From an uncultured Planctomycetaceae bacterium (GTDB lineage: Bacteria; Planctomycetota; Planctomycetia; Planctomycetales; Planctomycetaceae): a stretch of DNA of 64,000 bases. Below the pieces are notes generated by a model that was given only the letters and a program-made list of their open reading frames with translations, did no database searches and had not been told where the DNA came from. This document shows positions 34,340-44,710 of this stretch, one piece after another (position 1 is the first letter of the stretch; the number at the start of each line of letters is the position of its first letter). The position numbers and the translations under genes were made by a program. Location of the stretch: positions 1-64,000 of the forward strand of contig CAITYU010000422.1 in assembly GCA_903896675.1 (NCBI GenBank). Direction: 5' to 3'.

Positions 34340-35434
34340 GTGGTTCGTCGACGCGGTTTTACTTTGATTGAGTTGCTGGTGGTCATTGCCATCATTGCAA
34401 TTCTGGTGGCGTTGCTGCTGCCTGCTGTACAGCAGGCGCGCGAGGCAGCCCGCCGCACTCAGTGCAAGAACAACCTGAAGCAGTTCGGGCTGGCTTTGCA
34501 CAATTACCACGATGTGTTCAATATGTTTCCGTACGCCAAGGGTGGAACCTTCGGCTATGGCAACACAAGCCGTCTGGACGGCAACTACGAGCGCAAGACG
34601 GGTCTGATTCCGCTGCTGCCGTATCTTGAGCAGACGGCTCTTTACCAGCAGATTGACGCTGGCAATCCGGCGACGTCACCGCCGATTCCGCCAGGCGGTC
34701 CGGCTCCGTGGAGCGGCACTGCTCCTGCTCCGGCCGTCTATACCCAGCGCATTTCCTTCTTCAATTGTCCGACGGACCCCGGCATCGTGGCTGCTCGCGG
34801 AACTGCCAGTTATGCCTTCTGCCGTGGCGACTTCATCGGCACCAGCGCAGCCAACGGCCGCGATGCTCAGGACGTCAGTGGCCTGTTCTGTCTGCGTCGC
34901 TGCTTCAGCATGCGTGACGTCACTGACGGCACCAGCAACACAATTGCGATGGGTGAGCGAGTGCAGGCGGCCTTCGGTATCGGCGGCAAGGCGACTCCGA
35001 CTGTTCGCGAAGGTGTGATTGTGAACGTGGGTGCGATTGTGACGTCGCCGGGTTCCTGCATCGCTGCTGCTGCGGTGATCCGGGCTGGTGACCGTTATAC
35101 CAATGGGGCGACTGTGAAGGGACGCTTCAGCTCGATCTGGTGTGATGGACAGCCGGAAATCAACTCGTTCTACACCGTGACTCCTCCGAACGGCCCGTCC
35201 TGCATCAATGACGGTAACGTCAATGCTGATGGGGCGGTGGGTGTGTTCGCACCCAGCAGTTTCCACACCGGTGGCGTGCAGGTGGTCCTGGCTGACGGTT
35301 CAGTTCGCTTCATCTCAGAGAACATTGACACTGGAAATCTGGGTGTAGCCACGGTGATCGGCAGTGCCAGCCCGTATGGTGTGTGGGGGCGTCTGGGCAC
35401 GAAGGCTGGTGGTGAGATTGTCGGAGATTACTGA
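34340..35434 (+). CDS. DUF1559 domain protein with prepilin-type N-terminus
   Basis: 364 residues. The prepilin motif [18 protein letters not shown] is followed by the DUF1559 hallmark [20 protein letters not shown], later [14 protein letters not shown] and the C-terminal [20 protein letters not shown]. The start is set at GTG 34340 because GGAGG lies 8 nt before it (34327-34331) and this gives the normal short basic leader; the frame is open back to GTG 34286. A strong terminator follows at 35466. Likely an exported pseudopilin-like surface protein. The internal region has Cys residues (CCFS-, [15 protein letters not shown]) that the 15082-16017 copy lacks. Confidence 0.95.
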   Translation: MVRRRGFTLIELLVVIAIIAILVALLLPAVQQAREAARRTQCKNNLKQFGLALHNYHDVFNMFPYAKGGTFGYGNTSRLDGNYERKTGLIPLLPYLEQTALYQQIDAGNPATSPPIPPGGPAPWSGTAPAPAVYTQRISFFNCPTDPGIVAARGTASYAFCRGDFIGTSAANGRDAQDVSGLFCLRRCFSMRDVTDGTSNTIAMGERVQAAFGIGGKATPTVREGVIVNVGAIVTSPGSCIAAAAVIRAGDRYTNGATVKGRFSSIWCDGQPEINSFYTVTPPNGPSCINDGNVNADGAVGVFAPSSFHTGGVQVVLADGSVRFISENIDTGNLGVATVIGSASPYGVWGRLGTKAGGEIVGDY

Positions 35435-35795
35435 TCTTCGCGGTCTGTCCTGAACAAAAACCACGAAGGCTCGGCAGATCTGCCGAGCCTTTTGTTTTGG
35501 TCCAGTCCCGGTCTCTTCAAGTGGCCGGGTTGTCTGCCCGCTGCAGTTGCAGGTGTTATTCCCGGATTCACCCGTCAGTCACTTACCAGGCCCCGGCAGT
35601 CGCGGTTCGTGGCTTTGGCGGCGTTGGTCGTGGCTGAAGGCTGGTGCGTTGGTGACAGCCGGAGGGGCAATGGCCGGGACCATCTGTTACTGGCCTCAAG
35701 GCCGGCAACTTGTCTTTGCCAGAGTACACTTGTGGGCGGCAGGGGCAGTCTCAGTGCGGGTTTATGGGCGGTGGAGCGTCTGCGTCGAGGTTGCT
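35435..35795. other. Intergenic region between DUF1559 gene and FHA gene
   Basis: 361 bases between two convergent genes. The first part holds an intrinsic terminator (35466-35499). The rest shows no repeats or hairpins I can support; long plus-strand frames here run antisense to the FHA gene. Confidence 0.5.
35466..35499 (+). terminator. Rho-independent terminator of DUF1559 gene
   Basis: A perfect 26-nt palindrome (35466-35491, arms AAGGCTCGGCAGA and TCTGCCGAGCCTT) is followed by a T-rich tail (TTTGTTTTGG), about 30 bp after the DUF1559 stop. It reads as a bidirectional terminator between convergent genes. Confidence 0.9.
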
Positions 35796-36491
35796 TCAGA
35801 GATCACTGTCTTCGCTGTTGGGATTGCAGGTGGTGCGAATCCATCCGGCGATGTCTTTCTGCAGTCTGAGCAGATTCTGGAAACGGGCCCAGTCTACGGT
35901 GACAGTGGCTTCGGAGGGATTGGTTTCGGCGGATGTCAGCACGATCTGCATCAGGGTTTCGCTGGCATACAGCAAGAGATCGGCGAGGCGGGTGCGTTGA
36001 ATCGGCGTCAGGTTTTCCGGCAGGGGCGGGCATTCGCCGCAGAACATGGAAGCGGGCAGGTGATCGGTACGACCGGCTTCGGCGAAAAAGCCGGGAGCCG
36101 AGGCTGGTGGAGAGACGTCGGGGCGAGTGAAGGTGCGACTGATGGGCATCAGTTCATTGACAGTGATGCCGAGGCTGCGTGCGCGGTCCGAGATCTCTTC
36201 AGCGGAGCCGAACAGCAGCGTGCAGCGGCCCAACTGCAGGTGGTCACCGGGACGCATCACGTGCAATTGCACCGGGTGCCCATTGACTCGGCTGCCGTTT
36301 GTGCTGTTCAGGTCTGTGAAGATGATGTTGCCATGATCTTCCTGCAGCTTGGCGTGCAGGCGACTGATGCGTTCGTCATTCAGTTGCACATCGTTGACTT
36401 CCTCACGCCCGATCGTGATCGGTGGCTGCAGGTTGCGGTAAACCCGACCTCGCTCAAGACCCTCCAGGACAGACAGTGTGACGAACGCCAT
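35796..36491 (-). CDS. FHA domain protein
   Basis: 231 residues. The N-terminal forkhead-associated domain binds phosphothreonine: ITIGREEVNDVQLND, then ERISRLHAKLQ with the conserved Arg, Ser and His, and DLNSTNGSRVNG with the NG motif. The C-terminal half (about 115-231) is helical with no recognised domain and carries a CGEC pair. It may recognise proteins phosphorylated by Ser/Thr kinases such as the one at the left edge of the window, though that link is only inference. Upstream is a 536-bp intergenic region before pyruvate carboxylase, which is divergent. Confidence 0.92.
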   Translation of the reverse strand: MAFVTLSVLEGLERGRVYRNLQPPITIGREEVNDVQLNDERISRLHAKLQEDHGNIIFTDLNSTNGSRVNGHPVQLHVMRPGDHLQLGRCTLLFGSAEEISDRARSLGITVNELMPISRTFTRPDVSPPASAPGFFAEAGRTDHLPASMFCGECPPLPENLTPIQRTRLADLLLYASETLMQIVLTSAETNPSEATVTVDWARFQNLLRLQKDIAGWIRTTCNPNSEDSDL

Positions 36492-37027
36492 ATAATGCTG
36501 CGACTTTTATTCTGGAGGGGGACTGGAAATCCGGTTGCAGTGCCGAGAGGGTTTATCAGGAAAGGCATAAAGAGACTGTCAGTCCCGCTATCGACCAGCG
36601 GTCCGCCAGAAAAAGGCGACCTCGCTCGGATTTTCCCGAAACTGGTGTCATCTGAGCCCAAACGTCGAATCCTCAGTGTCGGAAAAAACTGTGGGTGTGG
36701 CAATCGCCACGCGATAGAAGTGTGGGAAAAGGCTGGAAAATGAGGGTGTGTGGTGGTTCTGGGCGGTGGACTGGTTGGGTTGGCGGAACTTTACGGAACA
36801 CTGGTATTCAAAAAAACGATGTCTGCTTTTTCTCGCGACCTGCCCGCAGTGGATTGTGGGTGCCGGTTGGACTATTCTGGGCGGCACGGCAGAGTTGATC
36901 TGCCCGACGGGGCCCCTGCACCCACAGCAAGCCTCGGCTACGTTCCATCGCGGGTTTGAGATCAGCCTGACTGCGTATTTGGATGCATTCAGGTGCTTCA
37001 TTATCCAGAGATTGCGGGTCGCCGAAA
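36492..37027. other. Divergent intergenic region, FHA gene / pyc
   Basis: 536 bases between divergent starts. Short ORFs on both strands (for example 36648-37037 minus, 36748-37137 plus) have no protein features and mutually overlap. TATAATG just inside the region (36491-36497) may be a -10 box pointing away from the FHA gene; no matching -35 is clear. Confidence 0.45.
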
Positions 37028-40000
37028 ATGCTGACATTCAGGAAACTGCTGGTTGCCAACCGTTCGGAAATTGCGATTCGGGTGTTTCGCAGTGCGTCGG
37101 AACTGGGTATCCGGACTGTGGCCATCTATTCGCATGAAGACCGTTACGCGCTGCATCGGTTCAAGGCGGACGAGGCTTATCGGATTGGGCGTCCGGGTGA
37201 GCCGATTCGGTCGTATCTGGACATTGCCGCCATCGTTTCTCTGGCGAAGGAGATTGGTGCGGACGCGATTCATCCGGGTTATGGATTTTTGTCGGAGCGT
37301 CCTGAGTTCGCGCGGGCTTGTGCCGAGGCGGGGATCAAGTTCGTCGGTCCTTCCGTGCATTGTCTGGAGGCTTTGGGTGATAAAACTGCGGCTCGAAATA
37401 TCGCCATCGCTGCGGGAGTTCCGGTCCTCGGGGGAACTCAGGAATCCATTGAATCCGCCCCGGAGGCTCGGGCGCGCGCCACGGAAATCGGATTTCCGGT
37501 GATGATCAAGGCGGCCAAGGGTGGTGGTGGTCGCGGGATGCGTGCGGTGAAAACGGTTGACGAGTTTGACGCGGCCTTCGAGTCTGCTCGCAACGAGGCG
37601 CGTACCGCCTTTGGCAGTCCGGAGGTATTCATTGAAAAGTTCATTGGCCGGGCCAAGCACATTGAGGTGCAACTGCTTGGGGACGAGCACGGAAATCTGG
37701 TGCATCTGTATGAGCGCGACTGTTCGGTGCAGCGACGCCATCAGAAGGTCGTGGAACTGGCGCCTGCGCCGAATCTCAGTCGTGAACTGCGGGACGGAAT
37801 CCTCGAGGCGGCACTGAAGATCGGGCGGGCTGTCGATTACTCGTGCGCCGGCACCGTGGAATTCCTGGTGGATACAGAGGCCAACCGCTTTTACTTCATC
37901 GAAGTGAATCCGCGAATTCAGGTTGAGCATACGGTGACGGAAGAGGTCACGAACATTGACATTGTCAAATGTCAGATCCTGACGGCTCAGGGGTTGCCTC
38001 TGTCGCATGAGGACATCGGGCTGGGCGATCAGAGGAATGTTGTGGTCAGTGGTTTTGCAGTGCAGTGTCGGGTGACGACCGAGGATCCGGCCAACAGTTT
38101 CATGCCGGATTATGGTCGTGTAACGCATTACCGTTCTGCTGGCGGGATGGGGATTCGCCTCGATGCGGGCAGCGCCTTCAGCGGTGCCGTTGTGAATCCG
38201 TTTTACGATTCGCTGCTGACGAAAGTCACGACTCGTGGACGCCGTTTCATCGATGCCGTGCATCGCATGGAGCGGACTTTGCGGGAGTTCCGGATTCGCG
38301 GTGTGAAGACCAACATTCCGTTCCTCAGCAAGGTGATGTCGCATCCGACGTTTGTGCGTGGCGAGTGCATCACTCGATTCATTGATGAGACTCCGGAACT
38401 GTTTCAGTTTGATTACCGTCGCAACCGGGCGACTCGACTGCTGACATACCTTGCAGAAACGATTGTCAACGGGAATCCGCTGGTGAAGGGGCGTCCGCGT
38501 TCGGCCCGTCGCACACCCGCACCGCTGCCAAAGGTCCCGAAGGGGGTGCAGCCACCCCCGGGAACTCGCACCCTGTTTCTGCGGGAGGGTGCTGCGGGGC
38601 TTGCAAAGTGGGTGCTTGAGCAGAAGCCGCTGCTGTTGACGGATACGACCTTCCGGGACGCTCATCAGTCGCTGCTGGCGACCCGCATGCGCACTTATGA
38701 CATGCTGCAGATTTCCGATGCCTACGCTCATAACTGTTCCGGGCTGTTCAGTCTGGAAATGTGGGGAGGTGCGACGTTTGACACGTCAATGAGGTTTTTG
38801 AAGGAGTGTCCATGGCAGCGTCTGGTGCAGATGCGCGAGCGGATTCCGAACATTCTGTTTCAGATGCTGCTGCGGTCGTCCAATGCCGTCGGCTACAAGA
38901 ACTATCCTGACAATGTGGTCCGTGTGTTTGTGAAGGAAGCGGCGGATGCCGGCGTCGATGTGTTCCGCATTTTCGACTGTCTCAACTGGCTGCCCAACAT
39001 GCAGGTGGCGATGGATGCGGTGGTGGAGGCTGGCGGGATCTGTGAAGCGGCGATCTGCTACACCGGTGACATCACGAATCCGAATCGTGCGAAGTACGAT
39101 CTGCAGTATTACGTGGACATGGCGAAGAAGCTTGAGCACATGGGGGCTCATATTCTGGCGATCAAGGACATGGCGGGATTGTGCAAGCCGGCTGCGGCGG
39201 AGCGGCTGATCAGAGCATTGAAGCAGGAAGTGGGGATACCGATCCACTTCCACACACATGACACGGCGGGAGTGCAGGCAGCTTCGATTCTGGACGGTTC
39301 GAAGGTGAAACTGGACATTGCTGACGCCGCGATGGCTCCGCTGTCCGGCGGGACATCGCAGGTCAACCTGAATACTCTGGCGGAATCCCTGCGTTACGGC
39401 GATCGCGACCCGCAGCTGCCGGTGGAGGCACTGGACGGCATCTCGGAATACTGGCGGGCTGTGCGTGAGTTCTATACTCCTTTTGAGAGTGTTTCGCTGG
39501 CTGCCACGGCCGATCTGTATCGGCATGAAATGCCTGGCGGGCAGTACACAAACCTGTTCGAGCAGGCTCGGGCACTGGGTCTGGCGGACCGCTGGCCTGA
39601 GGTCTGTCGGCTGTATGCCGAAGTGAATCAGCTGTTCGGGGACATCGTCAAGGTGACTCCGACCAGCAAATCGGTCGGCGACATGGCTCTGTTCATGCTG
39701 GCAAATAATCTCAGTTGTGACGACGTACTGAATCCGGATCGAGACATTGCCTTTCCGGGCAGTGTGATCGACCTGATCAGCGGCGGCATGGGGCAGCCTC
39801 CGGGTGGTTTTCCCGAGGCTGTGCGGAATCGCATTCTGCTGGGCAAGCAGGAGTTTCTGGGGCGGCCCGGGGAAACTCTGCCACCGACCGACATGGATGC
39901 TGCTCGCGAACGCGTTGCAGCGCTGCTGGGCCGGGAGCCTGCGGGTCAGGAGGTGATTTCGTGGGTGCTGTACGAGCGGGTGTATGAGGAATTTGCAGCG

Positions 40001-40477
40001 CACCAGGACAGCTACTCGGACGTCAGCATCCTGCCGACTCCGCACTTCTTCTTTGGCCTGGAAGCTGGTGAAGAGATTGCCGTGGATATTGAGCCCGGCA
40101 AGACACTGATTATCCGTCTGCAGACGGTCAGTGATCCGCATGCCGATGGAACTCGCACGGTATTCTTTGAGCTCAACGGTCAACCGCGCGAAATCACTGT
40201 TGCGGATGCGGCGGTGGAATCCATTGCTCCGACAAAAGTGAAGGCGGATCCGGCCATTGCCGGTCAGGTGGGTGCAACGATGCCGGGCATGGTTGTTACG
40301 GTAGCAGTGAAGCCAGGTGAGCGGATTCGCAAAGGCCAGAAACTGCTCAGCCTGGAAGCAATGAAGATGGAAACGGCGATCAATGCGGAACTGGACGGAA
40401 AGATACGCGATGTCCTCGTGCAGCCGGGGAATCGCGTGGAGACCGGCGATCTGCTGGTCGTGATTGATCCGGTCTGA
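37028..40477 (+). CDS. pyc: Pyruvate carboxylase
   Basis: 1149 residues, the normal full length. It carboxylates pyruvate to oxaloacetate with ATP and bicarbonate (anaplerosis). Domains in order: biotin carboxylase (about 1-450; [25 protein letters not shown] motif), carboxyltransferase (about 535-830; [38 protein letters not shown]), the allosteric/tetramerisation region, and the biotin carrier domain with the biotinyl Lys1113 in EAMKMETA. All active-site motifs are intact. ATG 37028 is the natural start, giving the usual N-terminus. A DNA methyltransferase gene starts 23 bp after its stop. Confidence 0.97.
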   Translation: MLTFRKLLVANRSEIAIRVFRSASELGIRTVAIYSHEDRYALHRFKADEAYRIGRPGEPIRSYLDIAAIVSLAKEIGADAIHPGYGFLSERPEFARACAEAGIKFVGPSVHCLEALGDKTAARNIAIAAGVPVLGGTQESIESAPEARARATEIGFPVMIKAAKGGGGRGMRAVKTVDEFDAAFESARNEARTAFGSPEVFIEKFIGRAKHIEVQLLGDEHGNLVHLYERDCSVQRRHQKVVELAPAPNLSRELRDGILEAALKIGRAVDYSCAGTVEFLVDTEANRFYFIEVNPRIQVEHTVTEEVTNIDIVKCQILTAQGLPLSHEDIGLGDQRNVVVSGFAVQCRVTTEDPANSFMPDYGRVTHYRSAGGMGIRLDAGSAFSGAVVNPFYDSLLTKVTTRGRRFIDAVHRMERTLREFRIRGVKTNIPFLSKVMSHPTFVRGECITRFIDETPELFQFDYRRNRATRLLTYLAETIVNGNPLVKGRPRSARRTPAPLPKVPKGVQPPPGTRTLFLREGAAGLAKWVLEQKPLLLTDTTFRDAHQSLLATRMRTYDMLQISDAYAHNCSGLFSLEMWGGATFDTSMRFLKECPWQRLVQMRERIPNILFQMLLRSSNAVGYKNYPDNVVRVFVKEAADAGVDVFRIFDCLNWLPNMQVAMDAVVEAGGICEAAICYTGDITNPNRAKYDLQYYVDMAKKLEHMGAHILAIKDMAGLCKPAAAERLIRALKQEVGIPIHFHTHDTAGVQAASILDGSKVKLDIADAAMAPLSGGTSQVNLNTLAESLRYGDRDPQLPVEALDGISEYWRAVREFYTPFESVSLAATADLYRHEMPGGQYTNLFEQARALGLADRWPEVCRLYAEVNQLFGDIVKVTPTSKSVGDMALFMLANNLSCDDVLNPDRDIAFPGSVIDLISGGMGQPPGGFPEAVRNRILLGKQEFLGRPGETLPPTDMDAARERVAALLGREPAGQEVISWVLYERVYEEFAAHQDSYSDVSILPTPHFFFGLEAGEEIAVDIEPGKTLIIRLQTVSDPHADGTRTVFFELNGQPREITVADAAVESIAPTKVKADPAIAGQVGATMPGMVVTVAVKPGERIRKGQKLLSLEAMKMETAINAELDGKIRDVLVQPGNRVETGDLLVVIDPV

Positions 40478-40500
40478 GAAGTTGCGATTCGGGAGAAGCC

Positions 40501-41526
40501 ATGGCAAACAGACCCAAAGTTGTAACCGCTCCAATGACAGCGGCTGTGCCAATGGAAGACGGCTGGGTGGACCGGATTCATCAGGGTGACTGCATCGAGA
40601 CGATGCAGAGGCTGCCGGCGGCCAGTGTGCATCTGGTGTTTGCCGATCCACCGTTCAATATTGGCTACGACTACGACGAGTACGATGATCGTCTGGAGGA
40701 GTCCCGGTATCTGGAGTGGAGCAGTCGCTGGATGGCGGAAGTACACCGGGTGCTGGTGTCGACGGGTACATTCTGGCTGGCGATTGGTGATGAGTATGCG
40801 GCGGAACTGAAGATCGAGGCGAAGAAGCTGGGATTTGCCTGTCGCAGTTGGGTGATCTGGTATTACACGTTTGGTGTGAACTGCAAATACAAGTTCACGC
40901 GATCGCATGCTCATCTGTTTCACTTTGTGAAGGATCAGTTTGCCTTCACGTTCAACCATGACCAGATCCGGGTGCCTTCGGCGCGTCAGTTGGTGTACGG
41001 AGATCAGCGGGCAAACAGCGTGGGCCGGCTGCCGGATGATACGTGGATCCTGCGACCTCAGGACTGTCCTGAGTCCTTTACGGCAGAGGAGGACACGTGG
41101 TATTTTTCGCGGGTGGCGGGAACGTTTTCAGAACGTGCCGGATTTCATGGTTGTCAGATGCCGGAACAGTTGCTGGCGAGGATAATTCGGACCAGTTCCG
41201 TGGAGGGCGATCTGGTGCTGGATCCGTTTTCGGGCAGTGCTTCGACTCTGGTTGCGGCACGCAAGCTGGGGCGGCGCGTGCTGGGCTGTGAGTTGTCTCA
41301 GCAGTACGCGGAAGAAGGGTCGAAGCGTCTGTCTGCGGCAAGTCCGGGGGATGCACTGGTGGGGCCGGCCAATCCGCTCACCAGTGCTCCGACGACAGCA
41401 GCAGGGCGACGTCAGGCTGCCCGGCTGCCAGAGCAGCCGGGAGAAGCGGAACAGTCGGCGCAGCCTGAACGGACTCGCAGGAGAAGACTGGTCAGGAAGA
41501 AGCCGCCGACATTATTTGATGACTGA
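40501..41526 (+). CDS. DNA methyltransferase (orphan, beta-class order)
   Basis: 341 residues. Motif [10 protein letters not shown] (D49-F52) comes before motif [11 protein letters not shown] (241-249), the beta-class order used by many m6A and some m4C DNA methyltransferases. A target-recognition stretch lies between (about 70-220). A basic Arg/Lys tail ends the protein ([10 protein letters not shown]). No restriction endonuclease or specificity subunit is adjacent, so it is an orphan, perhaps regulatory like CcrM. It starts 23 bp after pyc with a GGGAGAAG ribosome-binding site and is probably co-transcribed with it. Target sequence and base cannot be predicted. Confidence 0.9.
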   Translation: MANRPKVVTAPMTAAVPMEDGWVDRIHQGDCIETMQRLPAASVHLVFADPPFNIGYDYDEYDDRLEESRYLEWSSRWMAEVHRVLVSTGTFWLAIGDEYAAELKIEAKKLGFACRSWVIWYYTFGVNCKYKFTRSHAHLFHFVKDQFAFTFNHDQIRVPSARQLVYGDQRANSVGRLPDDTWILRPQDCPESFTAEEDTWYFSRVAGTFSERAGFHGCQMPEQLLARIIRTSSVEGDLVLDPFSGSASTLVAARKLGRRVLGCELSQQYAEEGSKRLSAASPGDALVGPANPLTSAPTTAAGRRQAARLPEQPGEAEQSAQPERTRRRRLVRKKPPTLFDD

Positions 41527-41567
41527 ATGTGAATGCCTGAATCGGACGGATTGTTGGGGAGCGGTCC

Positions 41568-43103
41568 ATGGGAAAGACGGCAGTCGTAATTCCGATATCC
41601 CTGCTGGTGATGGCGGGCATGGTGTTGCTGCTGGTGCAGGCGGATCGTCCGCGTGTCAGGAAGCCGCAGGCGGGTGTGGCTTTGCGATCGGCCGGGGCAT
41701 CAGCGGAGTTGTCATTGTTCTGTGCGGCGAGCAATCGATCGGTGCTGGAGCCAATTCGTGAGCGTTACGAGCGCGAGACGGGGCATCGGGTGCAGGTTCA
41801 GTATGGTGCTTCGCAGACCCTGTTGTCGCAGCTGCAGGTGGCGGGCGTGGCCGATCTGTTTCTGCCGGCGGATGACAGTTTTCTGAGAATCGCACGGGAA
41901 TCCGGCCTGGTGGCTGAGGTCCTGCCGGTCGGGATGATGCGGTGTGGGCTGGTGGTAAGGCGCGGTAATCCGCTGAGGCTTCGCAGTGTGGCGGATCTGC
42001 TGCGTGATGGTGTCAGGCTGGTGCAGGCAAACCCGGATGCTGCGGCGGTCGGCAAACTGGCTCGTCAGGTGCTTACGAAGCAGGGCATGTGGGATTCGGT
42101 GAACGCCGCAACGGACGGATTTCGCACGACCGTGAATGACGTGGCGAATGATGTTGCGGTGGGTGCGGCGGATGCGGGGATTGTTTATGACGTGGTGTTG
42201 TACGGTCGGTCGGACCTGGAGTTTGTGGACGTGCCGGAGCTGCAGGGTGCAACTTCACAGGTCAGCATTGGTGTGACGACAGCCTGCAGTCAGACGGCAG
42301 CCGCGCTGCATTTTGCACGCTATGTCAGTGCCGAGGATCGAGGTCTTGAGGAGTATCGTCGGCAGGGTTTTGCAGCAGAACGTGGCGATGTGTGGGCGGA
42401 TGTTCCTGAGCTTGCGGTGTACGCTGGATCGATGCTGCGACCGGCGATTGAAGACACGATTACAGCGTTTGAACAACGCGAAGGTGTGCGGGTTTCGCGA
42501 TCTTACAACGGTTGTGGCATTCTGGTTGCGCAGATGCAGAGCGGTCAGCATCCGGATGCTTATTTCGCCTGTGATGTGGAATTCATGAAGCAGGTGGCAG
42601 ATCTGTTTGGACCAGCGACGGACGTTTCGCAGAACGAGCTGGTGATTCTGGTTCCCAAAGGCAATCCTCGTAAGATTGCCGGCCTGCAGGATCTGACCCA
42701 GTCCGATCTGCGAGTGGGGATTGGCCATGAGAAGCAGTGTGCGATGGGCTGGATTACTCAGCGGACATTTGCGGAGAGCGGGCTGACAACAAAGATCATG
42801 GAGAACGTCACTGTGCAGACTCCGACCGGTGACATGCTGGTGAACCAGCTGCGTACGGGATCCCTGGATGCTGCTGTGGCGTATCTCAGCAACGCGGCCG
42901 GCTCGGCGGAGTATCTGGATGCGGTGCAGATTCAGGGGATACCGTGTTCGGTGGCGACACAGCCGTGGGCGGTGCTGCGGCAGTCCCGGTATCCGCGACT
43001 GGCGGACCGCCTGTTTGAGCGGATCCGTTCGGCTGAAAGTCAGGAGATTTTTGCGGCGGAGGGATTTCGCTGGCAGTTGTCCGAGAGTCCGGCGAAACCG
43101 TGA
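41568..43103 (+). CDS. Tandem ModA-like substrate-binding protein
   Basis: 511 residues. An N-terminal hydrophobic helix (about 5-25) anchors or exports it. Two ModA/periplasmic-binding-protein units follow in one chain: unit 1 (about 47-280; LSLFCAASNRSVLEPIRERY, VADLFLPADDSF) and unit 2 (about 282-505; LAVYAGSMLRPAIEDTITAF, QHPDAYFACDVEF). Each has the two-lobe signature of molybdate/tungstate-type binding proteins. Usual ModA is about 250 residues with one unit. It is the first gene of an operon with permease and ATPase genes. The ligand (molybdate, tungstate, or another oxyanion) is not decided. Confidence 0.85.
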   Translation: MGKTAVVIPISLLVMAGMVLLLVQADRPRVRKPQAGVALRSAGASAELSLFCAASNRSVLEPIRERYERETGHRVQVQYGASQTLLSQLQVAGVADLFLPADDSFLRIARESGLVAEVLPVGMMRCGLVVRRGNPLRLRSVADLLRDGVRLVQANPDAAAVGKLARQVLTKQGMWDSVNAATDGFRTTVNDVANDVAVGAADAGIVYDVVLYGRSDLEFVDVPELQGATSQVSIGVTTACSQTAAALHFARYVSAEDRGLEEYRRQGFAAERGDVWADVPELAVYAGSMLRPAIEDTITAFEQREGVRVSRSYNGCGILVAQMQSGQHPDAYFACDVEFMKQVADLFGPATDVSQNELVILVPKGNPRKIAGLQDLTQSDLRVGIGHEKQCAMGWITQRTFAESGLTTKIMENVTVQTPTGDMLVNQLRTGSLDAAVAYLSNAAGSAEYLDAVQIQGIPCSVATQPWAVLRQSRYPRLADRLFERIRSAESQEIFAAEGFRWQLSESPAKP

Positions 43104-43112
43104 GGCTGTGAC

Positions 43113-44048
43113 ATGAGTGCCTCTGGTAAGCAGCAGTATCCGATGGTTTCGAATGGGCGTCGTGGTCCGTTGCGGGACGCGGTGTTCTTTCTGGTTCTGG
43201 GTGGATTGTCTTCGTGTTTTGTGCTGTTGATTGTGCTGTTGCTGGCTGCGGATCTCAGTTTTACCTCGCCGACGGCTTTTGCTGCGGCGCTGCGCAAGCC
43301 GGAGATTCAGGCGGCATTTCGCCTGACGATGCTGACCTGTACACTGGCAGCAGTGCTGTCTGTCTGGGTGGCGACTCCGCTGGGTTATCTGCTGTCGCGA
43401 TTTCGATTTCCGGGCAGTCGCATTGTGGATGTGATTGTGGACATCCCGATTGTGCTGCCACCGCTGGTGCTGGGGCTGAGTCTGCTGATTCTGTTTCATC
43501 AGCCATTTCCGCTGACGCGGTGGTTGGGGTTGGCGGACACAGAAGCTGCAGGGGTCGGGGCAGTCGGCGCTGCAACCGGTCGGCCTGCGGGTTGGATTCT
43601 CGAGGACTGGCTGGAGGAGTCTGCGGGGATTCCGGTGACCTATCGCTGGCCGGCTGTCGTGCTGGCCCAGTTTGCGGTTTCGTGTGCCTTTGCTGTGCGG
43701 ACGATGCGTGTGACTTTCGATCAGATCAATCCGCGTGCTGAGGATGTTGCGAGAACGCTGGGGTGCACTCGAGGTCAGGCCTTTCTGCATGTGGCATTGC
43801 CTCAGGCGTGGCGTGGAATCCTGACAGCGGGCACAATTTCCTGGGCTCGTGCGCTGGGTGAATTTGGTCCGATTCTGGTTTTTGCGGGGGCCACGCGTTT
43901 TCGTACGGAGGTGCTTTCCACTTCGGTGTTTCTGGAGCTGAGTGTGGGTCAACTGGATGCTGCGGTGGCGGTGTCGCTGATGATGGTGCTGATGGCTGTC
44001 GCTGTGTTGTTGTTCCTGCGGTGGCTGGGAGCGGGGATGTCCACGTGA
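43113..44048 (+). CDS. ModB-type ABC transporter permease
   Basis: 311 residues with about six membrane helices. The permease signature EDVARTLGCTRGQAFLHVALPQAWRGI (EAA loop with the Gly, split here) is visible near 210-235. The IVLPPLVLGLSLLILF segment is typical of molybdate permeases. A poorly conserved loop (about 140-170) rich in Gly/Ala is an insertion relative to usual ModB length of about 230. It starts 9 bp after the binding-protein gene and overlaps the ATPase gene by GTGA. Oxyanion import is the expected role. Confidence 0.88.
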   Translation: MSASGKQQYPMVSNGRRGPLRDAVFFLVLGGLSSCFVLLIVLLLAADLSFTSPTAFAAALRKPEIQAAFRLTMLTCTLAAVLSVWVATPLGYLLSRFRFPGSRIVDVIVDIPIVLPPLVLGLSLLILFHQPFPLTRWLGLADTEAAGVGAVGAATGRPAGWILEDWLEESAGIPVTYRWPAVVLAQFAVSCAFAVRTMRVTFDQINPRAEDVARTLGCTRGQAFLHVALPQAWRGILTAGTISWARALGEFGPILVFAGATRFRTEVLSTSVFLELSVGQLDAAVAVSLMMVLMAVAVLLFLRWLGAGMST

Positions 44049-44710
44049 TTGAGCTGGCGGATGTATCGGTCAGGTCGGGCGAATACCTGCTGGAGGGGAT
44101 GTCCTTTCAGGTGCAGGCAGGTGCGTATGCTGTGCTGATGGGACGTACGGGTATTGGCAAGACGACGCTGCTGGAGGCGATCTGCGGTCTGCGTCGAGTG
44201 CTGCGGGGGCGAGTTCTGCTGGGTGGTGTGAATGTGACAGGCTGGAGTCCGGGTGACCGTCGTATTGGTTACATGCCGCAGGATCTGGCTTTGTTTCCGA
44301 CGATGACGGTGCGGCAGCATCTGGAGTTTGCTCAGAGGCTGCAGCGGGCATCGCAGTCTGTCATGGCCGCCCGTGTGGGGGAGTTGGCTGAGCTGCTGGA
44401 GATTGGTCATCTGCTGTCGCGTGGCGTCCGGGGTCTGAGTGGCGGGGAAGCTCAGCGTGTGGCGCTGGGGCGTGCCCTGGCAGCCCGCCCTGCCCTGCTG
44501 CTGCTGGATGAGCCAATCAGTGCTCTGGACGCTGAGACACGAAGTTCGGCTCGGCGGATGCTGAAGACTCTGAATCGCCAGACTGGTGTAACGGTGCTGC
44601 ACGTAACGCACGATCAGGAAGATGCTGAGCTGCTGGGTGACGTGTGTCTGCGGCTGGAGCGAACCGGTACCGGTCGAGTGCAGGTGATCTGTGCGGGGGC
44701 AGCCACGTGA
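44045..44710 (+). CDS. ModC-type ABC transporter ATP-binding protein
   Basis: 221 residues. Walker A GRTGIGKTTLL, the ABC signature LSGGEAQRVALGRAL, Walker B LLLLDEPISALD and the switch His region (VTHDQEDAE) are all present. It lacks the C-terminal regulatory domain (molybdate-binding TOBE) that classical ModC has. The start is GTG at 44045, whose first bases overlap the permease stop as GTGA. Its own stop overlaps the GTG of the CitG-like gene in the same way, so the three genes are tightly coupled in translation. Confidence 0.9.
   Translation: MIELADVSVRSGEYLLEGMSFQVQAGAYAVLMGRTGIGKTTLLEAICGLRRVLRGRVLLGGVNVTGWSPGDRRIGYMPQDLALFPTMTVRQHLEFAQRLQRASQSVMAARVGELAELLEIGHLLSRGVRGLSGGEAQRVALGRALAARPALLLLDEPISALDAETRSSARRMLKTLNRQTGVTVLHVTHDQEDAELLGDVCLRLERTGTGRVQVICAGAAT

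Noticed and set aside
35547..36743. 398-codon plus-strand ORF
   Set aside because: It is antisense to the FHA gene, whose IGREE, SRLHAKL and STNGSRVNG motifs are unambiguous.
37001..40651. Two long minus-strand ORFs (576 and 621 codons)
   Set aside because: Both are antisense shadows of pyruvate carboxylase, which is intact over its whole length.
42255..43952. 565-codon minus-strand ORF
   Set aside because: Antisense shadow of the binding-protein and permease genes; rich in Arg, Gln and His as usual for such shadows.
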